Shown here: one piece after another, positions 18,384 to 28,927 of the stretch
How the letters are laid out: each line of letters opens with the position of its first letter
How positions within the stretch are numbered: position 1 is the stretch's first letter
NCBI GenBank assembly: GCA_023653115.1
Contig: JAMNXO010000001.1
Location: forward strand, 496,001 to 560,000
Direction: 5' to 3'
Source: Erythrobacter sp.
Lineage (GTDB): Bacteria > Pseudomonadota > Alphaproteobacteria > Sphingomonadales > Sphingomonadaceae
DNA length: 64,000 nucleotides
The notes under the pieces: generated by a model
Database searches by the model: none
Told to the model about the DNA's origin: nothing
The model's input: the letters and a program-made list of their open reading frames with translations, nothing else
Translations under genes and position numbers: made by a program

Positions 18384-18758
18384 GTGATCGACCTCAGCCA
18401 GTATCTGCCGATACTGTTGTTCATTCTCATCGCCTTCGGATTGTCGATGCTGTTCGTGGTCGCGCCGATGGCGGTGTCGCGGCTGACCGGTGCGCACAAC
18501 CCCAATGCCGAAAAGCTTTCCGAATATGAGTGCGGCTTCCCCGCTTTCGAGGACGCGCGCAGCCAGTTCGATGTGCGCTTCTATCTCGTGGCGATCAGCT
18601 TCATCGTGTTCGATCTTGAAGCCGCATTCCTGTTCCCCTGGGCTGTCAGCCTGGGTGAGACGGGCTGGGTGGGCTGGGGCGGCATGATGGTGTTCCTGTT
18701 CATCCTCGCCGTGGGCCTTGCCTACGAGTGGAAGAAGGGGGCTCTGGATTGGGAATGA
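18384..18758 (+). CDS. nuoA: NADH-quinone oxidoreductase subunit A
   Basis: Small membrane subunit of complex I. From GTG 18384 it has 124 residues starting [16 protein letters not shown] 18372 is a possible start four codons earlier, and neither has a strong ribosome site. Three transmembrane helices; the conserved cysteine loop [12 protein letters not shown] and the [23 protein letters not shown] stretch are diagnostic. First gene of the nuo operon. The stop overlaps the nuoB start (ATGA). Confidence 0.93.
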   Translation: MIDLSQYLPILLFILIAFGLSMLFVVAPMAVSRLTGAHNPNAEKLSEYECGFPAFEDARSQFDVRFYLVAISFIVFDLEAAFLFPWAVSLGETGWVGWGGMMVFLFILAVGLAYEWKKGALDWE

Positions 18759-19318
18759 GCACTGTGACCAACACCTCATCATTGCTTCCGGCAGCGGCAC
18801 AGGGCGGTGAATTGCGCCATCCCGACGCGGATTTCTTCAAGTCGCTGCAGAACGAAGTTGATGACAAGGGCTTCCTCGTCACCTCGACCGAGGAGTTGTT
18901 CCAATGGGCCCGCACCGGCTCGCTGTGGTGGATGACCTTCGGGCTCGCCTGCTGCGCGGTCGAGATGATCCATGTGAATATGCCGCGCTACGATATGGAG
19001 CGCTTCGGCATCGCGCCGCGCGCCTCGCCGCGCCAGTCGGACGTGATGATCGTCGCCGGCACGCTGTGCAACAAGATGGCCCCGGCGCTGCGCAAGGTCT
19101 ACGACCAGATGTCTGATCCGAAATATGTGATCAGCATGGGCAGCTGCGCCAATGGCGGCGGCTATTACCACTACAGCTATTCGGTGGTGCGCGGGTGTGA
19201 TCGGATCGTGCCGGTCGACATCTACGTTCCCGGTTGCCCCCCGACCGCCGAGGCGTTGCTCTACGGCGTCATGCAGTTGCAGCGGAAGATCCGCCGCGTC
19301 GGCACCATCGAGAGGTAA
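18755..19318 (+). CDS. nuoB: NADH-quinone oxidoreductase subunit B
   Basis: Carries the N2 [4Fe-4S] cluster next to the quinone site. 187 residues from ATG 18755, overlapping nuoA by 4 bp. Cluster ligands: the tandem cysteines in GLACCAVEM, Cys in [12 protein letters not shown] and Cys in VPGCPPTAE. The N-terminal 30 residues are variable. Confidence 0.96.
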   Translation: MSTVTNTSSLLPAAAQGGELRHPDADFFKSLQNEVDDKGFLVTSTEELFQWARTGSLWWMTFGLACCAVEMIHVNMPRYDMERFGIAPRASPRQSDVMIVAGTLCNKMAPALRKVYDQMSDPKYVISMGSCANGGGYYHYSYSVVRGCDRIVPVDIYVPGCPPTAEALLYGVMQLQRKIRRVGTIER

Positions 19319-19329
19319 GGGCAAGGATC

Positions 19330-20112
19330 ATGGCCGTTCTCCATTCCGCCCCGAAGTATGCTTCCAACGAGGGTGTGATCGACGCCATCAGCGAGACGAT
19401 CTCTGTCTGGCTGATCGATGCTGCTGAAGCGCATGGCGAGGTGATTTTCCGCGTCCAGCGCGACGATGCTGCGCGCGTGCTGCAAACCCTGCGCGATGAT
19501 CACCAGTACCAGCAGCTGATGGAAATCGCCGGCGCTGATTATCCGGATCGCGCCGAGCGGTTCGAAGTCGTCTATATGCTCCAGAGCCTGACCAAGAACC
19601 ACCGCGTGATGGTCAAGTGCAGCGCTGACGAGAACACGCCCGTGCCGACCGTCACTACGCTGTGGCCCAACGCGGGCTGGCTCGAGCGCGAGGTGTTCGA
19701 CATGTACGGCGTCACCTTCGCGGGCAATGCCGATCTGCGCCGGATCCTCACCGATTACGGTTTTGAAGGCCACCCCTTCCGCAAGGACTTCCCGCTCACC
19801 GGCTACACCGAACTGCGCTATTCCGAGGAGGAAAAGCGGGTGGTGTATGAACCCGTCGAACTGGCGCAGGAAATGCGCAGCTTCGATTTCCTCTCGCCGT
19901 GGGAAGGCGCGGATTACGAGCTTCCGGGTGACGAGAAATCGCGCGGCGCGCCGACGGTGAATGCAGTCAAGACGACCGAACGCGCCAGCCAGACCGGCGC
20001 CGGGGTTGCCGCCAATGCCGAAGCTGTGAAGCGCACCACGGCCAAGCAGAAGGCCAGCGACCAGGATGCGCCCGGCGCGCCTGATCCCACCTCGAAGGAG
20101 GGCGGCCAATGA
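19330..20112 (+). CDS. nuoC: NADH-quinone oxidoreductase subunit C
   Basis: Peripheral-arm subunit, 260 residues from ATG 19330 with AAGGA just upstream. The family core is at about 60-195 ([60 protein letters not shown]). After residue about 198 the protein continues for some 60 residues as a Lys/Ala/Thr-rich, probably disordered tail that is not part of the usual subunit. Separate from nuoD, unlike the fused NuoCD of E. coli. ATGA overlap with nuoD. Confidence 0.94.
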   Translation: MAVLHSAPKYASNEGVIDAISETISVWLIDAAEAHGEVIFRVQRDDAARVLQTLRDDHQYQQLMEIAGADYPDRAERFEVVYMLQSLTKNHRVMVKCSADENTPVPTVTTLWPNAGWLEREVFDMYGVTFAGNADLRRILTDYGFEGHPFRKDFPLTGYTELRYSEEEKRVVYEPVELAQEMRSFDFLSPWEGADYELPGDEKSRGAPTVNAVKTTERASQTGAGVAANAEAVKRTTAKQKASDQDAPGAPDPTSKEGGQ

Positions 20113-21320
20113 GCATGCAACGCGAAGAATCGCTCACCACCACCGGCGAGGTGATCAGCAACTACACGATCAATTTCGGCCCCCAGCACCCCGCGGCGCA
20201 CGGCGTTTTGCGCATGGTGATGGAGCTGGACGGCGAAGTGATCGAGCGGATCGATCCCCATGTCGGCCTGCTCCACCGCGGCACCGAAAAGCTGATCGAG
20301 CACAAGACCTATCTGCAGGCGCTGCCGTATTTCGACCGGCTCGATTACTGCTCGCCGCTGTGCATGGAGCACAGCTACGTGCTGGCGATCGAGAAGCTGC
20401 TCAATCTCGAAGTGCCCGAGCGTGCGCAATATCTGCGCGTGCTGTTCGCCGAGCTGACCCGCATCTGCAACCACATGCTCAACATCGGCGCGCATGTGAT
20501 GGACGTGGGCGCGATGACGCCGAACCTGTGGGTGTTCGAACTGCGCGAGGATTGCCTCAACTTCTTCGAGCGGGCGAGCGGCGCGCGGATGCACTCGGCG
20601 TGGTTCCGTCCGGGCGGCGTGCATCAGGACGTGCCGGAAAAGCTGCTGGTGGATATCGGCGACTGGCTCGACAACCGCTTCTTCCAGCTGTTCGAAGACG
20701 CGATGAGCCTCGTGATCGACAACCGCATCTTCAAGCAGCGCAATGTCGATATCGCCATCGTCAGCCGCGATGATGCGGTGGCGTGGGGCTTTAGCGGCCC
20801 GATGATCCGCGCGGCGGGCATTCCGTGGGATCTGCGCAAGAGCCAGCCTTACGACGTCTATGACCGCATGGAGTTCGACATTCCGGTGGGCACCAATTCG
20901 GACTGCTACGACCGGTTCATGGTGCGTGTGAAGGAAGTTTACGAGAGCGCCAAGATCATCAAGCAGTGCCTGCGCGATATGCCGCAGGGGCCGATTGCCT
21001 CGACCGACGGCAAGGTCTCCCCGCCCAAGCGCGGCGAGATGAAGCAGTCGATGGAAAGCCTGATCCACCACTTCAAGCTCTACACCGAAGGCTTCCACGT
21101 GCCCGCGGGCGAGGTCTATGTGGCGACCGAGAGCCCCAAGGGCGAATTCGGCGTCTATCTCGTCAGCGACGGCACCAACAAGCCCTACCGCTGCAAGATC
21201 CGCCCCACGGCCTTCTCGCACCTTCAGGCGATGGACTTCATGTCCAAGGGCCACATGCTCCCCGACGCGACCGCCATTCTGGGCGCGATCGACGTGGTGT
21301 TCGGGGAGTGTGACCGGTGA
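20109..21320 (+). CDS. nuoD: NADH-quinone oxidoreductase subunit D
   Basis: 49-kDa-type subunit forming the quinone pocket with NuoB. 403 residues. Signature [14 protein letters not shown] with the His that contacts quinone, then [11 protein letters not shown], and a C-terminus ending DVVFGECDR as in family members. Starts in an ATGA overlap with nuoC. The GTGA at its end is the start of a small inserted ORF rather than nuoE. Confidence 0.96.
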   Translation: MSMQREESLTTTGEVISNYTINFGPQHPAAHGVLRMVMELDGEVIERIDPHVGLLHRGTEKLIEHKTYLQALPYFDRLDYCSPLCMEHSYVLAIEKLLNLEVPERAQYLRVLFAELTRICNHMLNIGAHVMDVGAMTPNLWVFELREDCLNFFERASGARMHSAWFRPGGVHQDVPEKLLVDIGDWLDNRFFQLFEDAMSLVIDNRIFKQRNVDIAIVSRDDAVAWGFSGPMIRAAGIPWDLRKSQPYDVYDRMEFDIPVGTNSDCYDRFMVRVKEVYESAKIIKQCLRDMPQGPIASTDGKVSPPKRGEMKQSMESLIHHFKLYTEGFHVPAGEVYVATESPKGEFGVYLVSDGTNKPYRCKIRPTAFSHLQAMDFMSKGHMLPDATAILGAIDVVFGECDR

Positions 21321-21556
21321 ACGTCAGGTCAACTCGATACATTGCAATCATGGCAGCAACCACATTGGGGTTGGGCCTGTTTCTTTTTCTGGCTTTTGAT
21401 TTCGTGGCCGATCTGATTGGTTTGGGCAAAGGTGCAGAACTCATGTGGGCATTTGCGTTGCTCCTTTTGGCTGCAGTCCTGGCAGTTGGTGTCTTGATTG
21501 ATAGCGTAGTTCTGATCGGCTCTCGCGTTCTGAATATGAGAAAAGCCGATGGCTGA
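21317..21556 (+). CDS. small membrane protein inserted between nuoD and nuoE
   Basis: 79 residues from GTG 21317 (overlaps the nuoD stop as GTGA); its end overlaps the nuoE start by 8 bases. Two predicted transmembrane helices (about 8-30 and 42-66), with a short basic C-terminus. I recognise no family. Hand count gives 118 G+C of 240 (about 49%), far below the neighbouring nuo genes, and codon use is rich in TTG, TTT and ATT. That suggests recent acquisition or weak selection. The overlapping arrangement argues that it is translated. Could be an accessory subunit or simply a tolerated insertion. Confidence 0.6.
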   Translation: MNVRSTRYIAIMAATTLGLGLFLFLAFDFVADLIGLGKGAELMWAFALLLLAAVLAVGVLIDSVVLIGSRVLNMRKADG

Positions 21557-22217
21557 CCGCACCCCCGCACCCGACACCCCCGAACTGCGCGCGCGCTGGA
21601 GCGCTTTCGCGTGGACGCCTCAGAACAAGAAAACCGCAGATTGGCACATTGCCAAGTATCCCGAAGGGCGTCAGCGCTCGGCGGTGATGCCGCTGCTCGA
21701 TCTCGCCCAGCGGCAGGTCGGCGCGGAGACCGATACGCAGGGCTGGCTGCCGCTGCCGGTGATCGAATATGTCGCCGAGTATCTCGGGATGCCGGTGATC
21801 CGCGTGCTCGAAGTCGCCAGCTTCTACTTCATGTATAACCTCAAGCCCGTGGGCAAATTCCACGTGCAGGTGTGCGGCACCACGCCCTGTATGCTGCGCG
21901 GCAGCGACGACATCATCGCCGCCTGCAAGAAACGCGGGATGGAGAAGGGCCACGTTTCGGCGGATGGCCTCTGGACCCTCACGGAAGTCGAATGCATGGG
22001 CAATTGCGCCACCGCGCCGATGGTCCAGATCAACGACGACAATTACGAAGACCTGACGCCCGAACGCCTCGACGCGGTGCTCGATGCGCTGGCCGCAGGC
22101 GAAACCCCCAAGGCGGGCACGCAGGAGCCGGGGCGTCACACATCCGAGCCTTCGGGCGGGCCGACCACGCTCAAGGACATGGTCAGCGCCAACCGTGATT
22201 ATCGGGGCGAGTGGTAG
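21549..22217 (+). CDS. nuoE: NADH-quinone oxidoreductase subunit E
   Basis: 24-kDa-type subunit with the N1a [2Fe-2S] cluster; 222 residues. Thioredoxin-like fold with ligands in VCGTTPCMLRGS and ECMGNCATAPMV. The N-terminal helical part (QRSAVMPLLDLAQRQ) is normal. A Gly/Pro/Thr-rich tail after about residue 185 is extra. Next ORF starts one base after its stop. Confidence 0.95.
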   Translation: MADRTPAPDTPELRARWSAFAWTPQNKKTADWHIAKYPEGRQRSAVMPLLDLAQRQVGAETDTQGWLPLPVIEYVAEYLGMPVIRVLEVASFYFMYNLKPVGKFHVQVCGTTPCMLRGSDDIIAACKKRGMEKGHVSADGLWTLTEVECMGNCATAPMVQINDDNYEDLTPERLDAVLDALAAGETPKAGTQEPGRHTSEPSGGPTTLKDMVSANRDYRGEW

Positions 22218-22218
22218 A

Positions 22219-22362
22219 GTGACCGCCATCGCCTCCCTCCTCGGCGCGGCTGTGCTGGCGTTCATCGCCTACAAGCTGCTGATGGGCATGATGCGCGTCG
22301 GCGTCATCCTGATCATCATCGGCGTGCTCTACGCGCTCCACAGCCAAGGGGTAATCGGATGA
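22219..22362 (+). CDS. very small hydrophobic protein in the nuo operon
   Basis: 47 residues from GTG 22219, one base after the nuoE stop. Almost entirely hydrophobic, with two short membrane segments (LLGAAVLAFIAYKLL; VGVILIIIGVLYAL). ATGA overlap with the next small ORF. Too small for family assignment. Its G+C and its codon use match the operon, unlike the 21317 ORF. Supported only by placement in a tightly packed operon. Confidence 0.5.
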   Translation: MTAIASLLGAAVLAFIAYKLLMGMMRVGVILIIIGVLYALHSQGVIG

Positions 22363-22559
22363 ACCCGTTGACGCTCGCTCTGGCGATCCTCGGGCTGACG
22401 GGCTTTGCGCTCGGCGCGGTCTTGAGTGCGACCGGCCAGCTTGAAATGGGCGTGATCCTGATGGGTCTGGGCCTTGTGTTCCAGGTGGTTTCGCTGGTGC
22501 GCCTGAAGCGCGCCAAGGCAACGGCCAATAACGAAGGAAGCAGTGATGCTCGCGGATAA
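22359..22559 (+). CDS. small membrane protein between nuoE and nuoF
   Basis: 66 residues from ATG 22359 (ATGA overlap upstream; its 3' end runs 14 bases into nuoF). Two transmembrane helices (about 4-22 and 28-48) and a basic C-terminal tail ([11 protein letters not shown]). No family recognised. Its position and overlap suggest co-translation with the complex I subunits. Possible assembly or accessory peptide (inference). Confidence 0.55.
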   Translation: MNPLTLALAILGLTGFALGAVLSATGQLEMGVILMGLGLVFQVVSLVRLKRAKATANNEGSSDARG

Positions 22560-23838
22560 GGACCGCATCTTCACCAACGTCTATGGCTTTCAGGACTGGG
22601 GCCTGAAGGCAGCGCAGGCGCGCGGCGATTGGGACGGCACCAAGGCGCTGCTGGCGCGCGGCCCCGAGACGATCATCGAAGAGATGAAGGCATCGGGCCT
22701 GCGCGGGCGGGGCGGGGCAGGGTTCCCGACTGGCTTGAAGTGGAGCTTCATGCCCAAGGAATCGCGCGACGGTCGCCCCAGCTTCCTCGTCATCAACGCC
22801 GACGAATCCGAACCCGGCAGCTGCAAGGACCGCGAGATCCTGCGCCACGATCCGCACAAGTTGATCGAAGGCGCGCTGGTCGCCGGCTTCGCGATGCGGG
22901 CGCGGGCCGCCTATATCTATGTGCGCGGCGAATATATCCGCGAGGCCGAGACGCTGCAGAAGGCGATCGACGAGGCCTATGCGGCGGGCCTGATCGGCAA
23001 GAACGCTTGCAAGTCGGGCTATGATTTCGACGTCTTCATGCACCGCGGCGCGGGCGCTTACATTTGCGGCGAAGAAACCGCGATGATCGAGAGCCTCGAG
23101 GGCAAGAAGGGCCAGCCGCGCCTCAAGCCCCCGTTCCCGGCGGGCGCGGGCCTCTATGGCTGCCCGACCACGGTCAACAATGTCGAGAGCATCGCGGTCG
23201 CCCCGACGATTCTGCGGCGCGGCGCGGCGTGGTTCTCCAGCTTTGGGCGCGAGAACAACAAGGGCACCAAGCTGTTCCAGATCAGCGGCCACGTGAACAA
23301 GCCCTGCGTTGTCGAGGAATCGATGAGCATTCCCTTCGAGGAGCTGATCGAAAAGCACTGCGGCGGCATTCGCGGCGGGTGGGACAATCTGCTTGCCGTT
23401 ATTCCGGGCGGTTCGTCCGTCCCGCTGGTCCCCGCTGCGCAGATCCGCTCGGCGCCGATGGATTTTGACGGGCTCAAGGAACTGGGCTCGGGCCTCGGCA
23501 CGGCAGCGGTGATCGTCATGGATAAGTCCACCGACATCGTCCGCGCGATCAGCCGCCTGTCCTACTTCTACAAGCACGAAAGCTGCGGCCAGTGCACCCC
23601 CTGCCGCGAAGGCACGGGCTGGATGTGGCGCATGATGGAGCGCCTGCGCACCGGCGATGCCGCGATCGAGGAAATCGATATGCTGCAGGAAGTCACCAAG
23701 CAGGTCGAAGGCCACACCATCTGCGCGCTGGGCGATGCGGCGGCATGGCCGATTCAGGGCCTGATCCGCCACTTCCGCCCCGAGCTGGAGCGGCGGATCA
23801 ACGAGCACAACGCGCAATTCCAAGAGGCAGCCGAGTAA
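22546..23838 (+). CDS. nuoF: NADH-quinone oxidoreductase subunit F
   Basis: 51-kDa-type subunit that binds NADH and FMN and carries the N3 [4Fe-4S] cluster. 430 residues from ATG 22546, with AAGGAAG 5-7 bases upstream. Glycine-rich nucleotide site [23 protein letters not shown] region [15 protein letters not shown] and [17 protein letters not shown]. Cluster ligands Cys347, Cys350 and Cys353 (CGQCTPC) with Cys393 (HTICALG). Confidence 0.96.
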   Translation: MLADKDRIFTNVYGFQDWGLKAAQARGDWDGTKALLARGPETIIEEMKASGLRGRGGAGFPTGLKWSFMPKESRDGRPSFLVINADESEPGSCKDREILRHDPHKLIEGALVAGFAMRARAAYIYVRGEYIREAETLQKAIDEAYAAGLIGKNACKSGYDFDVFMHRGAGAYICGEETAMIESLEGKKGQPRLKPPFPAGAGLYGCPTTVNNVESIAVAPTILRRGAAWFSSFGRENNKGTKLFQISGHVNKPCVVEESMSIPFEELIEKHCGGIRGGWDNLLAVIPGGSSVPLVPAAQIRSAPMDFDGLKELGSGLGTAAVIVMDKSTDIVRAISRLSYFYKHESCGQCTPCREGTGWMWRMMERLRTGDAAIEEIDMLQEVTKQVEGHTICALGDAAAWPIQGLIRHFRPELERRINEHNAQFQEAAE

Positions 23839-25853
23839 TGCCTAAAGTCACCGTAGACGGTCAGGAAATCGAGGTCCCCGCAGGCGCGACTGTCCTTCAG
23901 GCGTGCGAGCTGGCGGGCAAGGAAATCCCGCGCTTCTGCTATCACGAGCGCCTCAGCATCGCGGGCAATTGCCGCATGTGTCTGGTCGAGGTGAAGCCCG
24001 GGCCGCCCAAGCCGCAGGCCAGCTGCGCGCTGCCTGCCAGCGAAGGCCAGGAAATCCGCACCGACAGCCCGATGGTCAAGAAGGCGCGCGAAGGGGTGAT
24101 GGAGTTCCTGCTTATCAACCACCCGCTCGATTGCCCGATCTGCGATCAGGGCGGCGAGTGCGACTTGCAGGATCAGGCGGTGGCCTATGGCCGCGGCGGC
24201 TCGCGCTATCACGAGAACAAGCGCGCGGTGACCGAGAAATACATGGGCCCGCTGATCAAGACGATCATGACCCGCTGCATCCACTGCACCCGCTGCGTGC
24301 GCTTCTCAGAAGAGATCGCTGGCGTGGACGAGATCGGCGCGCTGTATCGCGGCGAGGATATGCAGATCACCACCTATCTGGAACAGGCGGCGGCGCATGA
24401 ACTCAGCGCCAATGTGATCGACCTGTGCCCGGTCGGCGCGCTCACCTCGCGGCCCTATGCCTTCGAAGCGCGGCCGTGGGAGCTGAAGAAGACGCTCAGC
24501 ATCGATGTGTCGGACGCCGTGGGCGCCAACATCACGCTCCATTCCAAGGGCCGCGAAGTCATGCGCGCGCTGCCGCGCATCAATGACGACGTCAACGAGG
24601 AGTGGCTGTCGGACAAGGGCCGCTATCAGGTCGACGGCCTCACCAAGCGCCGGCTCGACCGCGTGTGGGTGCGCCGTGACGGCAAGCTCCAGCCTGCGGA
24701 ATGGACCGAAGCCTTCGGCATGATTTCCGGCGCGCTTGGCAAGACCAAGAAGAGCATCGCGGCGGTGGCGGGCGATCTGCTCGATGCCGAGACGATGTTT
24801 GCGGCCAAGGCGCTCGTCAACGCCTGCGGATCGGACCTCACCGAGGCGCGCCAGACCGGCATGACCTATGACGTGTCGAACCTCGCGGCGGTGAACTTCA
24901 ACACCACCTTTGCGGGCATCGAGACGGCTGATGTGATCCTGATCGTTGGCAGCAATGTCCGCTGGGAAGCCGCGCTGCTCAACGTTCGCCTGCGCAAAGC
25001 GGTGAAGGCGGGGGCCAAGGTGTTCATCGTCGGCCCGGAATGGGATCCGACTTACCCGGCAACCTTCCTCGGCAATGACCTCAAGCTGCTGAACCGCATC
25101 CCCAAGGCTCTGGGTGACGCGATGAAGGCGGCCAAGCGGCCTGCGGTGATCCTCGGCGCGGCGGCGCTCGCCAAGGGTGCGTTGCCTGCCGCGCTCAAGC
25201 TGGTCGACAAGTTCGGGCTGGTGCGCGACGATTGGAACGGCTTCAATGTGCTCCACATCTCGGCGGCGCGGATGGCTTCGCTGATGCTCGGCTTCACGCT
25301 TCCGGGCGGGATGGGCGATATTGCTGCGGCCAAGCCCAAGGTGCTGGTCAGCCTCGGCGCGGACGAGATGGACTACGCGCCTTACGCCAAGAGCCTCAAG
25401 GTCTATATCGGCCACCACGGCGACAAGGGCGCGCATCACGCCGACATCATCCTGCCGGGCGCATCCTATGCCGAAAAGGACGGGACTTACGTCAACGCTG
25501 AAGGCCGCGTGCAGTTCGCCGAGAAAGCGGTCTACGCCCCCGGCGATGCGCGCGAGGACTGGACGATTTTACGCGCGCTCGCCGATGCGCTGGGCGTCAC
25601 CGTCGGCTTCGACAGCTTCGAGGCGTTGCAGGCCAAGATGATCACCGCCGTGCCTGCGTTGGGCGAAGAGGGCCTCGCCGATTACGGCGCGCTGCCCAAG
25701 GCGGATAGCGGAGCGAAGTTCGAAGGCGAGATCGCGGGCTACCCGGTCAAGGACTTTTACCTCACCAACGCCATCGCCCGCGCCAGCGACGTGATGCAGC
25801 AGTGTTCGGACGAATTGCTCCACGGCGCTGATGTGAAGGAGGCTGCGGAATGA
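23838..25853 (+). CDS. nuoG: NADH-quinone oxidoreductase subunit G
   Basis: 75-kDa-type subunit, 671 residues, starting in a TAATG overlap with nuoF. N-terminal [2Fe-2S] domain with Cys34, Cys45, Cys48 and Cys63. Then the His/Cys N5 and N4 cluster region ([38 protein letters not shown]), followed by a molybdopterin-oxidoreductase-like domain without molybdenum ligands. ATGA overlap with nuoH. Confidence 0.96.
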   Translation: MPKVTVDGQEIEVPAGATVLQACELAGKEIPRFCYHERLSIAGNCRMCLVEVKPGPPKPQASCALPASEGQEIRTDSPMVKKAREGVMEFLLINHPLDCPICDQGGECDLQDQAVAYGRGGSRYHENKRAVTEKYMGPLIKTIMTRCIHCTRCVRFSEEIAGVDEIGALYRGEDMQITTYLEQAAAHELSANVIDLCPVGALTSRPYAFEARPWELKKTLSIDVSDAVGANITLHSKGREVMRALPRINDDVNEEWLSDKGRYQVDGLTKRRLDRVWVRRDGKLQPAEWTEAFGMISGALGKTKKSIAAVAGDLLDAETMFAAKALVNACGSDLTEARQTGMTYDVSNLAAVNFNTTFAGIETADVILIVGSNVRWEAALLNVRLRKAVKAGAKVFIVGPEWDPTYPATFLGNDLKLLNRIPKALGDAMKAAKRPAVILGAAALAKGALPAALKLVDKFGLVRDDWNGFNVLHISAARMASLMLGFTLPGGMGDIAAAKPKVLVSLGADEMDYAPYAKSLKVYIGHHGDKGAHHADIILPGASYAEKDGTYVNAEGRVQFAEKAVYAPGDAREDWTILRALADALGVTVGFDSFEALQAKMITAVPALGEEGLADYGALPKADSGAKFEGEIAGYPVKDFYLTNAIARASDVMQQCSDELLHGADVKEAAE

Positions 25854-26896
25854 CCGCCTTCTTCCAATCGCTCGGCCTGCCTTACGAATGGGCATGGACT
25901 GTCGCTACGGTGCTGGCGATCGTGATCGTCTCGCTGCTCGTGATGTTCAGCGTTGCGATGGTGATCTATGTCGACCGCAAGGTGCTGGGCGCGATCATGA
26001 TGCGGCGCGGGCCGAACGTGGTCGGGCCGTTCGGCTTGCTCCAGTCCTTCGCGGACGGTCTCAAGGTGTTCCTGCAGGAAACCATCATCCCCTCGGCTGC
26101 GAACAAGGGCATCTTCCTGCTTGCGCCGATTATCACCTTCACAGTGGCGCTTGCGGCCTGGGCGGTGATCCCGTTCTGGGATGGCGGGGTGATTGCCGAC
26201 ATCAATGTCGGCCTGCTCTACATCCTCGCGATCTCCTCGATGGGTGTTTACGGCGTGGTGATGAGCGGGTGGGCGTCGAACTCCAAATACCCGTTCTTCT
26301 CGGCCATGCGCGCCTCGGCGCAGATGATCTCCTATGAAGTCTCGATCGGCTTCGTGCTGGTCTGCGTGGTGCTGTTTGCCGGCACCTTCAACCTGTCGGG
26401 CATCGTCACCGCGCAGCAGGGCTTCGGGCTCGGGCTGGTCAACGCCTATGCGGTGCACCCGCTGCTGTTCCCGATGTGGGTGGTGTTCTTCATCTCCTCG
26501 CTGGCCGAAACCGCACGCGCGCCGTTTGACCTGACGGAAGCGGAAAGCGAGCTCGTTGCGGGCTACCAGACCGAATATTCTTCGATGAGCTTCGCGCTGT
26601 TCTGGCTCGGCGAGTATGCCAACATCCTGCTGATGTGTTCACTCAACACGCTATTGTTCTGGGGCGGGTGGCTGCCGCCGCTCGACATTCCGGTGCTCTA
26701 TATGGTGCCGGGGATCATCTGGTTCCTGCTGAAGACCTTCCTGTTCTTCTTCATGTTCAGCTGGATCTGGGGGACCGTGCCGCGTTACCGCTATGACCAG
26801 CTGATGCGCCTCGGCTGGAAGGTCTTCCTGCCGATGAGCCTGCTGTTCGTCGCTGTGACCAGCGGCTACCTGATGGCGACAGGGCATTTCGGATGA
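25850..26896 (+). CDS. nuoH: NADH-quinone oxidoreductase subunit H
   Basis: ND1-type membrane subunit next to the quinone tunnel. 348 residues, about eight helices. Family stretches: [67 protein letters not shown] (the acidic loop facing the quinone site); and a C-terminal basic [18 protein letters not shown] overlaps on both sides. Confidence 0.96.
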   Translation: MTAFFQSLGLPYEWAWTVATVLAIVIVSLLVMFSVAMVIYVDRKVLGAIMMRRGPNVVGPFGLLQSFADGLKVFLQETIIPSAANKGIFLLAPIITFTVALAAWAVIPFWDGGVIADINVGLLYILAISSMGVYGVVMSGWASNSKYPFFSAMRASAQMISYEVSIGFVLVCVVLFAGTFNLSGIVTAQQGFGLGLVNAYAVHPLLFPMWVVFFISSLAETARAPFDLTEAESELVAGYQTEYSSMSFALFWLGEYANILLMCSLNTLLFWGGWLPPLDIPVLYMVPGIIWFLLKTFLFFFMFSWIWGTVPRYRYDQLMRLGWKVFLPMSLLFVAVTSGYLMATGHFG

Positions 26897-27354
26897 TCGA
26901 ACTTGTCTTTCTCGCACAAGCCATGATGGAGACGCTCGATACGCGGCCGCAGCCAGCGGTGCCTGCCACGGCGTTCCGTTGCAGCTTCGTTGGTGCTGCT
27001 AAGGATGGAACAGCGGACTCGCGGTTTGATCTGTTCGGAACGATTCCCGTTGCCCCCCGAGGACACCAGCTCAACGATTCTTTCCCCTTGATGCTGGGAA
27101 GCGCAGACGGTTCGCCTCTGGCCGGCCGTGCGAACGCAAACCCCATGTATTCCTCGGGCTGGTTCCGCGATTATCAGATCATGCGAAGCGTCGGCTCGGC
27201 AAACTATGTGATCAACCTCAAGCTGCGAAGTGAGGGGCAATCGGTTGCTTACATCACCGCCTACGACGGCGGGTGGGGCGAGGAGCCTTTTCGTTACGAC
27301 GCTGTCGGTCTTTGCGCAGCCGATTTTGCACCCAAGACGGAAGCTGGACAATGA
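26893..27354 (+). CDS. unrecognised protein inserted between nuoH and nuoI
   Basis: 153 residues, joined to nuoH and to nuoI by 4-bp ATGA overlaps, so it is placed exactly like a complex I gene. No membrane helix apart from a weakly hydrophobic first 10 residues. The rest looks like a mixed, strand-rich soluble domain with many Gly, Ser and aromatic residues and two cysteines. I recognise no domain. Base composition is lower in G+C than the flanking nuo genes, though not as low as the 21317 ORF. Could be a lineage-specific accessory factor or an unrelated passenger. Confidence 0.55.
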   Translation: MIELVFLAQAMMETLDTRPQPAVPATAFRCSFVGAAKDGTADSRFDLFGTIPVAPRGHQLNDSFPLMLGSADGSPLAGRANANPMYSSGWFRDYQIMRSVGSANYVINLKLRSEGQSVAYITAYDGGWGEEPFRYDAVGLCAADFAPKTEAGQ

Positions 27355-27839
27355 GTACCGTTACCCACCTCATCAAGAGCTTCACCCTCTGGGAATTCCT
27401 CAAGGCCCACGCCTTGACGCTGAAGTATTTCTTCAAGCCCAAGGTGACGATCAACTACCCCTTCGAGAAGTCGCCGCTCAGCCCGCGCTTCCGCGGGGAA
27501 CACGCGCTGCGGCGCTATCCCAATGGCGAGGAACGCTGCATCGCGTGCAAGCTGTGCGAGGCCGTGTGCCCGGCGCAGGCGATCACCATCGAGAGCGAGC
27601 CGCGTGAAGACGGCAGCCGCCGCACCACCCGCTACGATATCGACATGACGAAGTGCATCTATTGCGGGTTCTGTCAGGAAGCCTGCCCGGTCGATGCGAT
27701 CGTCGAGGGGCCGAATTTCGAATACGCCACCGAAACCCGCGCCGAGCTGCTCTACGACAAGGCCAAGCTGCTTTCGAATGGTGACAAGTGGGAACGGGCC
27801 ATCGCGGCCAATCTTGAAGCCGACGCACCCTACCGCTAG
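27351..27839 (+). CDS. nuoI: NADH-quinone oxidoreductase subunit I
   Basis: Ferredoxin-like TYKY subunit with the N6a/N6b [4Fe-4S] clusters. 162 residues from ATG 27351. Two CxxCxxCxxxCP motifs: [12 protein letters not shown] and [12 protein letters not shown]. The amphipathic N-terminal helix and [11 protein letters not shown] are typical. After its stop the operon has its only gap longer than about 15 bases. Confidence 0.96.
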   Translation: MSTVTHLIKSFTLWEFLKAHALTLKYFFKPKVTINYPFEKSPLSPRFRGEHALRRYPNGEERCIACKLCEAVCPAQAITIESEPREDGSRRTTRYDIDMTKCIYCGFCQEACPVDAIVEGPNFEYATETRAELLYDKAKLLSNGDKWERAIAANLEADAPYR

Positions 27840-27937
27840 GGCGCGCCGGACGAGGGACACGGGGTCAATTGAATTTGTGGTCGCGGCGCTCTGCTGCGGC
27901 CAATCTTGGACTAGGGATCACATTGCCGCTTTCTGGG

Positions 27938-27963
27938 CTCCGGCGTCTCGCCGGGGTGACGGA
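27938..27963. repeat. short palindromic repeat-like element in the nuoI-nuoJ gap
   Basis: CTCCGGCG-TCT-CGCCGGGG (27938-27956) forms an 8-bp hairpin, one pair being G-T, directly followed by TGACGGA. The stem-loop plus a TGACG-type flank has the look of the small interspersed palindromes common in proteobacterial intergenic spaces. It sits in the only sizeable gap (140 bp, 27840-27979) of an otherwise overlapping operon. Alternatively an mRNA processing or attenuation hairpin. Confidence 0.4.
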
Positions 27964-27979
27964 TCGGCGGAGTAACATC

Positions 27980-28603
27980 ATGATACAGGCCATCGCCTTT
28001 TATTTCTTCGCGACCATCGTGGTCGGCGCCGCTGTGATGGTGATCATGGCGCGCAACCCTGTGCACTCGGTGCTGTGGCTGATCATGGCGTTCTTCAACG
28101 CTGCCGGCCTCATGGTGCTGGTGGGCGCGGAGTTCATCGCGATGCTGCTGGTCATCGTCTATGTTGGCGCGGTCGCGGTGCTGTTCCTGTTCGTGGTGAT
28201 GATGCTCGACATTGATTTTGCCGCGATGCGTGCAGGTTTCAGCCGCAACGCGCCGCTGGGTCTGGCCGTCGCCGCCGTGCTGCTGGCCGAACTGTTGCTG
28301 GCGGTGGGCGCCTATAATGCCGGCGGTCTGACGCTCGGCACACCCAATGGCGCTGCGATGCAGGCGGCCGAGACGAGCAATATCGAGGCGCTCGGCGCGC
28401 TACTCTACGGGCGCTACATCGCGCTGTTCGAAATCGCGGGCATCATCCTGCTGGTGGCGATGATCGGCGCGATTGTGCTGACCTTCCAGCCGCCCAAGCC
28501 CGGCGCGCGCGCACGGCAGGATGTCGGCAAGCAGGTCCGCCGCCGTCCGGAAGATGCAACCGTCATGAAGAACCCGGAAGTCGGGCAGGGGGTCGAACTA
28601 TGA
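27980..28603 (+). CDS. nuoJ: NADH-quinone oxidoreductase subunit J
   Basis: ND6-type membrane subunit, 207 residues from ATG 27980 (GGAG 7 bases upstream). Five helices; [24 protein letters not shown] and the pi-bulge helix [19 protein letters not shown] are diagnostic. Long hydrophilic C-terminus (about 170-207). ATGA overlap with nuoK. Confidence 0.95.
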   Translation: MIQAIAFYFFATIVVGAAVMVIMARNPVHSVLWLIMAFFNAAGLMVLVGAEFIAMLLVIVYVGAVAVLFLFVVMMLDIDFAAMRAGFSRNAPLGLAVAAVLLAELLLAVGAYNAGGLTLGTPNGAAMQAAETSNIEALGALLYGRYIALFEIAGIILLVAMIGAIVLTFQPPKPGARARQDVGKQVRRRPEDATVMKNPEVGQGVEL

Positions 28604-28920
28604 TCAGTGCAGGTGGGATCGGCATCGAACATTACCTCACCGTGGGCGCGATCCTGTTCGTGCTCGGCGTGCTGGGGATCTTCCTCAACCGCAAGAACGT
28701 GATCGTCATTCTGATGGCGGTCGAACTGATCCTGCTGGCGGTGAACCTCAACCTCGTCGCCTTCAGCGCCTTCATGCAGGATCTGGTCGGCCAGATCTTC
28801 GCCATGCTGGTGCTGACCGTGGCAGCGGCGGAGGCGGCCATCGGGCTGGCGATCCTGGTGATCTACTTCCGTGGCCACGGTTCGATCGCGGTTGACGATA
28901 TCAACCAGATGAAGGGGTAA
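28600..28920 (+). CDS. nuoK: NADH-quinone oxidoreductase subunit K
   Basis: ND4L-type proton-channel subunit, 106 residues, three helices. Buried glutamates are present in [13 protein letters not shown] and [14 protein letters not shown]. Starts in the ATGA overlap with nuoJ; nuoL follows after 7 bases. Confidence 0.96.
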   Translation: MISAGGIGIEHYLTVGAILFVLGVLGIFLNRKNVIVILMAVELILLAVNLNLVAFSAFMQDLVGQIFAMLVLTVAAAEAAIGLAILVIYFRGHGSIAVDDINQMKG

Positions 28921-28927
28921 GCGGGAC

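Noticed and set aside
21329-21577. Cys-rich 82-codon minus-strand ORF opposite the 21317 small gene
   Set aside because: Cysteines arise from antisense Ala/Gly/Thr codons; no ribosome site, and it would lie against the direction of the nuo operon.
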